A stretch of DNA of 29,177 nucleotides from Mesostigma viride (GCA_009746045.1 RPFO01001323.1:1-29177); one strand, 5' to 3'; shown: positions 10,216 through 19,795, counted from the first letter of the stretch. Translations and numbers: made by a program. Notes: generated from the sequence alone by a model not told the origin.

Positions 10216-10301
10216 AGGGCGCATGACATGCCCGCACAGCCCATGCGTCAATACACACAGACACGTAGTAATTAAGAGCAGTGCTCATGCCAACACTGTA
10301 C

Positions 10302-10729
10302 CTGATCCACAGCGCCACGTTCGTCGGGTTGCAGTGGATCTGCCACAGCATCTCTTCCTGGTGGGTCAGCTCGTTGCGCGCGAGCTCACGTTCATCCGCG
10401 TTCGCCTCAGCCAGCAGCCGCTCCCGCCGCCTGCGCTTCTCAATGATGAGATTCAGGTTCGGCTCCAACACCTTTGCCTTGCCTTTCGAGCAGCAGCGGC
10501 TACCCTTGGGCTCCTCCTCCTTGAACATGGGCGCGTGGCACTTGGGGCACTTGCTGCGCTCGCGGTGCTCATCGAGTGAGTACGGATGCGCGGCACTCGG
10601 GTCGTCGGTCAGCGGTCGCAGCTTGAACGGCCGCATTCTGAAGCCAGCATAGTCGCCTGTGTCCAAGCAGCGCGAGAGCCGCCGCACCTCCGGGAGCGTC
10701 ATGCCAAACTTCTTCATCTCGTCGTTTTC
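10302..10729 (-). CDS. Helitron Rep/helicase gene, zinc-finger-like exon
   Basis: This 428-nt exon starts in phase 0 after CGATACAG and ends in phase 2 at ATCAG|GTACAG. It carries KCPKCHAPMF (Cys codons within 10549-10538), followed 12-15 residues later by SRCCSKGKAK. This C-x2-C...CC-x2-GK layout is the zinc-finger-like motif just upstream of the Rep domain in Helitron proteins. It is preceded by a Pro/Arg-rich segment (FRMRPFKLRPLTDDP) and followed by a charged helix rich in Arg, Glu and Ala (ERLLAEANADERELARNE). I place the start of the recognisable Helitron protein here. Confidence 0.85.
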
Positions 10730-10950
10730 CTGTATCGGTAAGGACCAAAACCAGCACAAAATTGAACAGTACGATAAATGCAACGGATGATAATACTGTG
10801 TAATATGCCATTATGGTGTGGATCTTCTGAATAGCGCACGGCAGTTCCGTTGATGGGAACACTTGGCGATGCCCTGCCCATCACCCCAATACCAAACCAA
10901 GTGCAATCTAATTTATGGCACACCAGTGACATAACGTCAGAAAAACTCAC

Positions 10951-11391
10951 CCTCTTGTTCTTCTGCCGTTGCGTCTCCTTGGTCACAGGCGCCGCATCGT
11001 CAACAGCTCGCTTCCCATCGCTGCCAGGTTGTGACGAGCCCGGGCTGCCTGCCTCGACCGGGTCGATGCGCTCCCCGTTGCTCCCCACGTTGTCGTCGGT
11101 GTCGGCGCTGTCCGTCTTTGCATCGCTGTCGGCATCAGCCCCCTCGCTGTCATCGGCGTCGTTGTCGTCCATCCTCGCATCGCTGTCGGCATCCGCCCCC
11201 TCGCTGTCATCAGCGTCATTGTCGTCCATCCTCGCATCCTTCTTGCCTCGCGTGTGATGTGCATCGCTCGCGATCCTCTTCTTCTTTTGTCTCACACGAC
11301 TGTCACTCTTCCGCCTTCGCTGCGCATTCAACTTGTTGACAACAGCATCACGCTGCCCCGCATCGCCCTGTGCTTGCACACCAGCAGCATC
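10951..11391 (-). CDS. Helitron gene, acidic/basic exon with internal peptide repeat
   Basis: This exon of 147 codons is phase 0 at both ends (acceptor ATGCGCAG, donor AGG|GTGAGT). Its first part is basic, with VRQKKKR as a candidate nuclear localisation signal. The second part holds two tandem copies of an acidic peptide (ARMDDNDADDSEGADADSD) and a weaker third. The third part is Ser/Gly/Pro-rich and ends in ETQRQKNKR. It sits between the A/B exon array and the zinc-finger exon and looks like a disordered linker. Confidence 0.7.
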
Positions 11392-11562
11392 CTGCGCATG
11401 TGACATGACAAAAAGAATGTGAGGTGAACAGACCCTAGCCGTCACTAAACACTGCGGAGACAAATGTGCGCCACAGTGATATGATTGCATAAAATGGTAT
11501 CATCAGCCCTTGCACGATCATCCGCTAACACAAAGCAGAAACCACCAAACGGCTGTGCTTAC

Positions 11563-11920
11563 CGGTGACTCGTGAATGATCCCGGGAACTGCAGGTTGCA
11601 CCCTCGCGTTGATCATGTCCAACACAGTTTTTCCCTGGAATGAAATGCATCAACGACATTGAGCTTGACGGGATTAATACACAGCAGCAGCAACAATCAC
11701 AATACCAGGAAAAGAAGCGAAATTGACAGGTGCAGAGGATGGATAAGCAACTCACCAGGGTCCGACGTTGCTCGTCAGTAAAATCATCCCGACGTCGAAT
11801 CTCGTTCACCAACGACTGAAGGTATTCGATCTGTTCCTCAACCGAGTGTACATCGCCACGACAAAATGCCTCCGCCGCGCGCATGTAGGCCAATGTCGCA
11901 CCGGGTTCGCACGCAACATC
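11563..11920 (-). CDS. A/B exon pair 6 (exons 11920-11756 and 11634-11563)
   Basis: Exon A is 55 codons (acceptor TTTTGCAG, donor CTG|GTGAGT) and reads DVACEPGATLAYMRAAEAFC...VEEQIEYLQSLVNEI. Exon B is 24 codons (acceptor TTCCAG, donor CCG|GTAAGC) and reads GKTVLDMINARVQPAVPGI. Both are phase 0 on both sides. The A exon aligns with those of pairs 1-5; B keeps only the short helical start of the longer B exons. Function unknown. Confidence 0.65.
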
Positions 11921-12042
11921 CTGCAAAAGAACATGAACGCCCATTAATGAAAAATCAACAAAGTTTAATCCAATATACGTTGTTACCCTTTGGAGAAACA
12001 CCAAATATAAAGACCACACGTGGTAAACAAATATGGCCACAC

Positions 12043-12923
12043 CTCAGCATTGCCGTTTTGTCTCCCATGCACCGAAGATTGACGCCCCTGTCGACGGTTC
12101 ACCATCCTCTGCAATGTCCTCACCTGCAAGCACAAAGACCATAAACAGGAAATTGGCACTGGAGTCATCTGCACACTAAAGCAAAAGACTGCAGGATCAA
12201 ACATATATAACATAAGAAAACTTCCATACGAGACTGGACTATCAAGAACTAACTACACCCCACAAAGCTAGGCACGCACGCCAGCCCCCCCTAAACCCAC
12301 GAATTCATGGCAGCCCCCCCCACACCCACGCACGCTTGCAAGCCCCCCCCAACATGCATGCATTCCTGCCATCCCCCCCCCACACCCACGCATGCATGCC
12401 AGCCACCCCACAAACCCACGCACGCATGCCAGCCACCCCCGTCACCAACGTACACATGCGGCCCCCCCCCCACACCCACGCACGCATGCCAGCCCGCCCC
12501 GCCCCACATGCATGCATGGCAGCTCCCCCCCAAACCCTCGCATGCATGGCAGCCACCCCACAAACCCACGCATGCATGCCAGCCACCCCCCACATGCACG
12601 CATGCATGCCAGCCACCCCCCACATGCACGTCTACGCGCATGCCAGCCACCCCCCACACCCACGTAAGCATGCCAGCCACCCCGCACACCCACACACGCA
12701 CGCCAGCCACCTCGACTATCAAGAAGTAACTACAGCTTACCGCCATGTCTCGCTGTCTGATCGTTTGTGCATCAGTTGTATCCGAATTCCACCGCTGTAC
12801 TTTGTCCAACAGCGACTCCAGACGGGCGATCTTCTCTTCTACCGGCATCTCCCTATCACGAGAGAAGGTTTTTGCGTAATCCACAAAGTCCACAGCCGTT
12901 TTGAATTTGCGTGTATCCACATC
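12043..12923 (-). CDS. A/B exon pair 5 (exons 12923-12741 and 12123-12043)
   Basis: Exon A is 61 codons (acceptor CGATGCAG, donor GCG|GTAAGC) and contains RKFKTAVDFVDYAKTF and VEEKIARLESLLDKV. Exon B is 27 codons (acceptor GCTTGCAG, donor GAG|GTGTGG, a weaker donor) and begins VRTLQRMVNRRQGRQ. Both are phase 0. The intron between them is 617 nt, longer than the other array introns, because it carries a GCATGC minisatellite at 12266-12712. Function unknown. Confidence 0.65.
12266..12712. repeat. GCATGC-type minisatellite inside an array intron, C-rich orientation
   Basis: About 15 irregular units of 24-33 bases are built on CCCACGCATGCATGCCAGCC, with C runs of 5-9. It lies entirely between the B and A exons of pair 5. 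The long open frames here are repeat artefacts; only the part beyond 12741 is exon. Confidence 0.92.
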
Positions 12924-13143
12924 CTGCATCGATACACAATGGAGGAAAAGGGACACTTGTCAAAGTTAGAGTCCAACATTCAAGTGCCATGCGCCGATTA
13001 AAGCTTGTGTGTGGTTAGTTCCTTGCAAACATCACAAAGTCCTCTTCCTTTGCAAAGAAAGCTGTATGACTCCCACACTAACGCAATCATGCACAACATG
13101 ACACAGTGCATACACAACTAACCTGAACACCGCACACACATAC

Positions 13144-13628
13144 CGGCGTGCCCCCTTGTGCTGCAACGGCTGCTGGGCTCACACGCGCATGCGCCACCTC
13201 TTGTGCCTCCACCACAGCTGGGTGCACGTGCAAAGGCACCCTGCCATGTGGCGTGGTCGCCGCAGATCCAGACCGTAAGCGCTGTTTTTGTGCCTCAGGC
13301 AAACCTGACCATTTTCGTTTCCACTTGTTCAGTGCCTTCTTCATCCTTCTTGTCTGCACCCAGCAAAGCGACACCCGCCCAAAGAAGAAATTATTAGCAT
13401 ACTTCCAATTGTATTCAAATGGTGCCCACCACACGCAGCCATGCAACGCATATCAAAGTCACAGTCACTTACCGCTGCATCGACACTCTCGGCGGAAAAT
13501 CTGTGTTTCTCGTGTTCCAATGCATTCAGCAGATATTGGATGCGCGCCAGCCGTTCCCAGACATTCGCATCGCCGGTGAAAGCCGCATCCGCAAACTCTG
13601 ACGCCGTCGTAAATCGGCTCACGTCCAC
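13144..13628 (-). CDS. A/B exon pair 4 (exons 13628-13473 and 13353-13144)
   Basis: Exon A is 52 codons (acceptor GTGCAG, donor GCG|GTAAGT) with SRFTTASEFADAAF and VWERLARIQYLLNAL. Exon B is 70 codons (acceptor GGTGCAG, donor CCG|GTATGT). It begins TRRMKKALNKWKRKW and runs into a low-complexity Ala/Val/Pro/Gln segment. Both are phase 0. A-exon length equals that of pair 3 exactly. Function unknown. Confidence 0.7.
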
Positions 13629-13781
13629 CTGCACAGCAACCAGTACAGCATAACAACACAGCAAAGTGACGAGGTTGCTCTCAATCCAAGACTGTGAGGG
13701 CCACCTACCGAGATGATGGACTCACATCCAACTAGAGAGCTATATACAAAGAACCTTAGCAACACTAAAATACAAACTCAC

Positions 13782-14323
13782 CGTCATCACAGCTGATGCA
13801 CCCATTTGTGGTGGTTCGTCCACCACCAATCCTGGCTGCAATGCCACCGTCTCATTCTCCGCATGTTCAGGCATGACCATCGGTGTCGCACATGCAGCCA
13901 CCCCCACTTGTGTCGGTACAGTCGGTTGCAGCACCTGGACGTATCCTTGTGCAGTTTCTGCCACCTGACCTCCACTCCTCTCCATCCAATACCGCAACAG
14001 CTCCTTCATCTGTGTGACCTGCAGCTCACCACCGTACAAACCATACAAGTCATATGTATGAATCGAATATTATTTATTACACATTTTGTAGAAACCAGCA
14101 TCCTGACAATCCAACAACAAAAGCAAACAGTTATCGATGCAGCAATTCCACGGTTCACATCACTCACCGCAGGTTCATAGTCCGCAGCATAGAGCACGTC
14201 GCGTCGTCCCTCCACTATCCGCAGGTAATGCTCCACCGTCACCAAGCGCTCCCCCACCGTGCCATCGCATGCCAGGGCAGCTTCCAGAAACGAGGAAGCA
14301 TTTTGGAACTTGCTCCCAGCAAC
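13782..14323 (-). CDS. A/B exon pair 3 (exons 14323-14168 and 14018-13782)
   Basis: Exon A is 52 codons (acceptor GGTGTCAG, donor GCG|GTGAGT) with SKFQNASSFLEAAL and VGERLVTVEHYLRIV. Exon B is 79 codons (acceptor GCTGCAG, donor ACG|GTGAGT). It begins VTQMKELLRYWMERS and then carries ATPMVMP and PPQMGASAVM, two landmarks shared with the B exon of pair 2. Both are phase 0. The shared landmarks are direct evidence that the pair arose by duplication. Function unknown. Confidence 0.72.
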
Positions 14324-14452
14324 CTGACACCAAATGACAAAGGGAGGAAAAATACGGAACCTTAGCCATGGTCCACAGTAGTCCCTTAGCAAAGGTCAAC
14401 CAAAATACTGCTACCTTCATGGACATACACAGGTACTCCAAAACAAACTCAC

Positions 14453-14990
14453 CACCGTCGGAAGTGGTGCACCCATTTGCAGTTGCGATGGTAGTGTTGC
14501 CTGTGCTGCATGTGCAGGAGCACCCGGTTGTGCAGGGATGCCCATCGGAGTTGCCAACATGCTAACTGCCGGTTGCGCAGGCACACCCACCGGGGCCGCT
14601 GTCATGGTGTCACACCCCTGCCTTTCCATCTGGACACGGAGCGTTTCCCAATACCGCAGGTTGTCCTGGAGGCTAGTAACCTGCCACAAGGCAACCACCA
14701 TCATGAAGAAGAGCCACCACTCAGTAAAACTCCAGAGTAAAACTGCACCGCTTTACTGCACAGATCATATTCTTGTTGGCAAAGTCAAACACCAAGCAAT
14801 TGCATAAGGACCAAAGCATCACTGCAGCTCAACTTACCGCCATGCAGTAGTCATCCCATGAAAACTCCGATTTCCGGACGTGCAGTATACCCATCATAAA
14901 CTGCAGAGACGCCATGCATTGTAGAGGATCGCCAACCAATGCGGTTGCAGCTTGGACAAACCCGTGTGCCCAGTACCCAGCGACCTCCGC
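14453..14990 (-). CDS. A/B exon pair 2 (exons 14990-14838 and 14680-14453)
   Basis: Exon A is 51 codons (acceptor TTGTGCAG, donor GCG|GTAAGT) with GYWAHGFVQAATALVGDP and a last part FSWDDYCMA. Exon B is 76 codons (acceptor GTGGCAG, donor GTG|GTGAGT). It begins VTSLQDNLRYWETLR and contains ATPMGIP and LQMGAPLPT. Both are phase 0. The B start and both B landmarks match pair 3. Function unknown. Confidence 0.7.
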
Positions 14991-15120
14991 CTGCACAAAA
15001 GGATCGCAAGAAGATCAAAACCACTGATGTGAATTGAGAATGCCAAACAGTATCATCAAAACCAACAAAACAACTAAAGCAAGGTAGGAAGGTGGGTCAT
15101 CAAGCAAAAGCGTAACCTAC

Positions 15121-15765
15121 CAACAGCGTTTCTGAAGCGCTCCTTGGCCAAGGCACGACAGCACCCACCCTTGCCTGCAGCATAAGCATCTGCAAGAGAA
15201 AGACAGAGAACAACACACCATCAAGCAACGCTCAATGTTAGTAACAGCATGCCGCATAAGAGCAAAGTGACCATGAACCCTGCTGAGCAAAGTAACCCTA
15301 TTGCACTGCACTCACCGCATAATAAATGTTGTCACTGAACTTCTCTGGTGCCGCGTTGACCAACTCGTCGATTTTACCTCGGACGAAGGCCACCCAGGCG
15401 GATGGATTCCCAACCAAGCAGTCTGCTTGTTCTACGCACAAGTACGCCCGAGGGCGAGGGTCCCCACCACGAGCCATAGCGCACGGTGGCAACCCCCCTC
15501 CTATGGGATCCCGCCGTGGATGCCAAGGAGTTGCAGATGATTGCACTCTGCTTGCTTGAACCTCAGGTGCAGGTGCATGTGGAACTGCAGCCGCAGGTGA
15601 AGCCATCGCGTTACACGGCGATACCAATGGCCGTGGGGACGATGCGGCGCATGGTGATGCTGTAGAACGTGCAGCGAGGCTTGGGCCTGACCCTCGAGTC
15701 GAAGTTGTTGCGACACGTGGCAATCCACATGCGCATGAAGCTTGGGCATCCGATCCACGTGGTGC
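15121..15765 (-). CDS. A/B exon pair 1 (exons 15765-15316 and 15189-15121)
   Basis: The first exon is 150 codons (acceptor CATGCCCAG, donor GCG|GTGAGT). Most of it is a low-complexity Ala/Ser/Pro/Arg segment. Its last ~40 codons form an A-type unit, VGNPSAWVAFVRGKIDELV...FSDNIYYA, closest to the A exon of pair 2 (VGDP...FSWDDYCMA). The second exon is 23 codons (acceptor TCTTGCAG, donor TTG|GTAGGT) and reads MLMLQARVGAVVPWPRSA, a short B type. Both are phase 0. Function unknown. Confidence 0.6.
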
Positions 15766-15922
15766 CTGGGCATGGCACAAAGAGAACAGATATCGGTGAA
15801 GCAAGACGGACCGACCCATTACATAACTTAAGCGTAATACAATCAACATAGCAACTACCAGCTTACACATGAATGGAAGAAAGAAATTTTACATCTGGCC
15901 ATCACGTGGGATGCTCACCCAC

Positions 15923-16473
15923 CTTTGTCTTCCTCCTCCTGCGTCGGTGCCATTGTGAAGATACACGTTCAGGCCTGGGCACACCCTGCCATGACAGTAC
16001 ATGATACACGAATACGGATCATGTACAGGTTAGCTAACATGTGTGAGTAAATGCACACGAGTATGTTTGAAGGGCACTATCGGTGCCTCAACTCCACACC
16101 AGCAACTCAAAGGACGTGCATCATACATGCAATTAAAAAAACAGACATGCAGAAACATACACAGCAGCTCTCGTCCCAATCTCTCGTGACATCGATACGT
16201 TCGCCCACGTCGGAATGGCCGCCCTGTGGATGACACCAATGCACGGCAGCAAGGCACCAACCATGGTCAGAAACGCCATTCCCACACAAAGGCATCAGCT
16301 GAACAGACGATCATGTGCAGAATGTGAATGTAGTAGCATCAAGCGCCGCATACCTCCTCGCACAAGTCTTCTTCCCCTGGCAAAGGTATCTCGCAGTCTC
16401 CATCGTACATCGGTTCTCCACCACCTCTGACGGGACGTGCACACCATCCCATGGCAGCATCTGAAGCCCTCAT
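15923..16473 (-). CDS. Helitron gene, first exons (16473-16354, 16223-16161, 15985-15923), proposed start
   Basis: Three small phase-0 exons lead into the array. The proposed start is ATG at 16473 (MRASDAAMGWCARP), and that exon ends in an acidic stretch (PLPGEEDLCEE) at GAG|GTATGC. The next two exons have 21 codons each: GGHSDVGERIDVTRDW (acceptor TCCACAG, donor TGT|GTATGT) and GVPRPERVSSQW followed by a basic run RRRRRKTK (acceptor ATGGCAG, donor AAG|GTGGGT). The same frame is open upstream to an acceptor at 16653, so the gene could begin further right. The start is the least certain part of this gene. Confidence 0.45.
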
Positions 16474-18210
16474 CCTACGCCTTTGCTGTCGTGATTGCCG
16501 TGCCGGGCCAGGCCGACGCTGCAGCGTAGCACGCGAGTACCGAGTGGGACGCCACGCTGAGCGCTGTGGTCGGGGCAAACGGCGGCGTATGATGCACCGA
16601 ACGCAAGAGAGACGACCCGGCCTGATACGCGCACCAAAAAGCGGCACAGGAGCCTGCATAAACAAGCACACCAACACAAGAGACACACACACACAGTTAA
16701 AATGACCACAAGGCCACAGTTAACATGGCCAGCAATGAAACCTACCACAGTACTTTTCTTGCTGTGTCCAACATAGCAATCATTTCTTCCCGACAATTTG
16801 AAAGCTCCCAGAAATACTTTGGATGCAGTCCACCTACCCATGCTAGTCGCCTTGCACAGTGACGCCGCCGCATAGGTCGATGTCTTGCCGCGAGCCGCCT
16901 CACAATGCCAGGATGGCGTGGCAAGCGATAGCAACGCAACACTGTGGTTGACCGCTGTGATGTCCACACTTGGGTGCTGCACTGCTGCCATGGACCATGG
17001 GCAGCCTTGTGCCTGGCAAGTACAAAACAAAAACCACCGCACAATGAAAAGGAAAATCTAACGTTGTGAAATCACGCAGCACGGGGACCAGACTGCAAAA
17101 AGTAATCAAGCATGCTGGTTACAATGATGATGCATGGCACATACATCCCATGATATATTCATCAGAAATTGATGATGTCATTACCACTGTCCATGACAAT
17201 ACCAATGGCACTTACCAGAAGCCAAGGAAGATATACCATCCAACAGTCGCCATCATGGCTCCCAGTTCCAAACGGAGATCTGCATGTCGCAAGCAAGATC
17301 CGCACATCAGCAACGGTCCGCACAAACGTAAACGTCTTTTAGGGGAAACATTCATAATTGAAATTTAAAGTTATCTTATCCACAGTCATGCCACCGCAAT
17401 GCAGCCGACAGAGGATCTATGTCCAAAAACAACTGCACCCACCTGGCTTGCAAACATAAAAGACGATGCCGTCGTAGCCGACAGTGGCCATTTCAGCCAC
17501 AATCACGATCGCTGCTATGGACACCGCCACCATAATGTTGCGGAACTCCCGTGTGCCTGCCATCACGCCTGTGATCGCACAGATCACTCGCGAAGTCCTC
17601 CACACAAGCCTCAGCACGGCTTCATTTGTGGATTGAGGAGAAAACACAACAAAACATGCACCGCAAAGACATGTACAGCAAACTCTTGTCAACTATCAGC
17701 CCTTCCAGAAAGAGACATGTCTTCTGCCACAAGAAAATGACTTCATACCAACATCAACAACAAATTGAAACGGATATGCAAAACAATTCCTGTACAGCGT
17801 CTTACCACAGGCCAACTTCATGAAAAGTTCCACAAGTAGCTTCATCATAAGCTCTGCAAGTGGGATGCCAAAGGGCCAGCAGCATTGTGCAAAAAAACAA
17901 TAACATCATTTCATCACTTTCTGCAGAAGATAAACCTGACTCGTGATGCCTCCTCTCCCCCCAAATAAACGTAACTTGAGCTGCAGAAGACAAACAAAGC
18001 AGGTGCTAACCTGTGAACAATACCACGCCTACCTGGGTAGTAAATGATGAGCCGAACAACGCACAACAGCTCGGTGAAGAACCACCATACCGCCCACAAC
18101 GCCAACCTCAAGCACGCCACTCCATCCTCCCTTTCGAGATGCAGAAAGCGCGCCACGAGGATGGCGGTCCACAAAAGACCCGGCATCCTTGCGTCGTTGT
18201 CTAGCGCCAT
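16470..18210 (-). CDS. Predicted five-exon multi-pass membrane protein, family not recognised
   Basis: Exons: 18210-18033, 17619-17443, 17279-17216, 17012-16746 and 16653-16470. The phases chain as 1, 1, 2, 2 with GT-AG at every join and no internal stop, giving about 289 residues. The start ATG at 18210 sits in ACCATGG, a good eukaryotic context. Hydrophobic segments visible: PGLLWTAILVARFL, LALWAVWWFFTELLCVV, FRNIMVAVSIAAIVIVAEMA and MMATVGWYIFLGFW. After them comes a basic, Arg-rich region (RRLAARHRPMRRRHCARR) and then YFWELSNCREEMIAML. The stop TGA (16472-16470) overlaps the proposed ATG of the next gene (ATGA). Exons 3-5 are also open in another frame that would join the downstream gene in phase 0, so the reading is not unique. 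No family resemblance recognised. Confidence 0.45.
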
Positions 18211-19795
18211 GGTTCCCGAGCTGATCAAGTCATCAGGTCATGCAACCAGGTGTCATACGAATTCCAATATGGCCACCCACTTCGTTGACTGGCACGTTTG
18301 CGTCGAAAAATCAAACCTTTGCGTATTAAAACCAAGGCGATGCATTCGTCAACCTCACTTTCCAACCACGAATTTCCGCCATCGCCTGCTAGCTAGTAGC
18401 CAAAAAAAGTTAGCTTGCGCGACTTGGTCGTAGGCTTGCCACTGCCCACAGGCCATCCTGGCGCAATTCCCAGAAATGCTCCGGCCTGAAAGCCTGTTCA
18501 GCTCCGAACGATCCGTCTCGTAGCCGTTCTTAACGAAACGGACGCTATCACGATACTAATATCAGCACTGTCTCGACACTTACGTCTACGAATTCACTGT
18601 ACACGCTAATAACCCTATGTTGGGGTCTATATACCATTTTCAACTTTCGTCGATCGACCATTATGTAAGCATACAATGCTATACACATCATGAAATACAG
18701 GCACGCCTCAATTAGTTGAATCCCACGCCATGGGCAATTGGGCAGCAGAGTCTGTAGTGGCCACGATTTCAGGCCACGTTCAGACCTAAATTCCGTAACA
18801 TTCCATAACTACGTCCATCAATCATCTTAGTTCGCTCAACTTCTCCAAGTCAATTTGTACGTGGACTTTTCAAGTAAAGTTAAGTTCGTACAACGTTCAG
18901 TCTTCGACATCTATCTAAATCAACGAGTTCTAAGGAATCTCGCAGCAATACGGTAACTGAACGCTCCGTCGTTTTAGAAAAAATATCAGTCAGATCGCCC
19001 GAAATGTTACGGTTTCTCCACATTTTCTGGACGTTCAGTACAACTCAATTCAGTTGTACTGAACAAACCTTGCCTGTACATGCCGGGGTTGTACGGCTCC
19101 CGAGAACGGCGCGTTCTCGACCTCGCGATGGGCCGAGTAGGCGGAGTTACGCGTCCCAGATCCGTTAACCTTCTCCAGCTTGTTTGGAATGTTCAGGTTC
19201 GGTACATTGTTTGACGGGGCGCGCAACAAGCCGACATCGTGCCGGGTTCCGTATTTTTATCTGGCCGCGGCCATTGGCAGGCCTCCCACCTGCCCGCAAA
19301 AGTGCTGAACCGGATCTGGACGTAACGGCCGTTTCAGAGCCCGTTCAGACTTTGTGACAGTCGATCTCCCTAGTTTGCCACTTTTCGGGCAACTGCTCCG
19401 ATTGGGCGCCACCGCGGATCCCCGGATCGCCCTGACTATCGGTCGCCCTGCGCTCGCGGTTTCCGTACGGGCCACTTTTCGGGCCTCACGGTTTGCCAAA
19501 CTTTTGCGATGGGCTAAATCGTAGTTACTAAAAGGGGACAAGGTGGGGGGGCCAAGGCCCCCCACGAATTCGGACGCACTACGCCACCAGGGGCCCTGAG
19601 GCCTTCGCCGAAAGCTTCGACCCGCCGGGCGGAGCGCCCGCCTACCGGGCCGGCCCCTACGCCGGGGGGCGAACGCTCGGCGGCCTTCCTTTGGGGGCTT
19701 CCCCTCGCGCGCGCTCGCGCCGGCCCACCGCACCGTCGATCCCACGCTCCGTCCCTCACGGGGAAATCTTCCAAATCAATTTTTATTCCTCGGAA
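18211..19795. other. Gene-free stretch with palindromes; part unusually GC-rich
   Basis: I see no supportable gene. From 18440 to 19260 the base composition is mixed and there are stem-loop candidates: TTCAGTACAACT (19034-19045) pairs with AGTTGTACTGAA (19052-19063), and CGAGAAC/GTTCTCG pair at 19101-19119. From about 19260 to 19760 it is rich in CpG. It has two copies of CCACTTTTCGGGC (near 19379 and 19471) and the palindrome GGGGGGCC-AA-GGCCCCCC near 19547-19565. A 162-codon minus-strand open frame across 19257-19745 looks like a by-product of this composition. Confidence 0.6.

Larger units (their letters stand above)
9567..10301 (-). other. 735-nt intron of the Helitron gene with three repeat types
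   Basis: The donor is ATCAG|GTACAG (exon end 10302) and the acceptor GCATCAG ends at 9567. From low to high coordinate it holds a 40-bp-type fragment (9645-9690), a G-rich GCATGC minisatellite (9690-9955), the R2 dispersed repeat (9955-10060) and more 40-bp-type units (10072-10215). Confidence 0.7.

Noticed and set aside
12305-13001. Open frames rich in THACQPP or GWHACVG (here and at 8.3-9.9, 20.9-22.1 and 22.5-23.8 kb)
   Set aside because: They are translations of the GCATGC minisatellite, present on both strands.
15923-15955. Start codon MAPTQEEEDK at 15955 for the array gene
   Set aside because: From this ATG neither candidate donor ends in phase 0, as the next exon requires; the alternative frame from the acceptor at 15986 fits exactly.
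19257-19745. 162-codon minus-strand open frame
   Set aside because: It lies in palindromic, CpG-rich DNA and shows no motif or domain; composition alone can keep it open.
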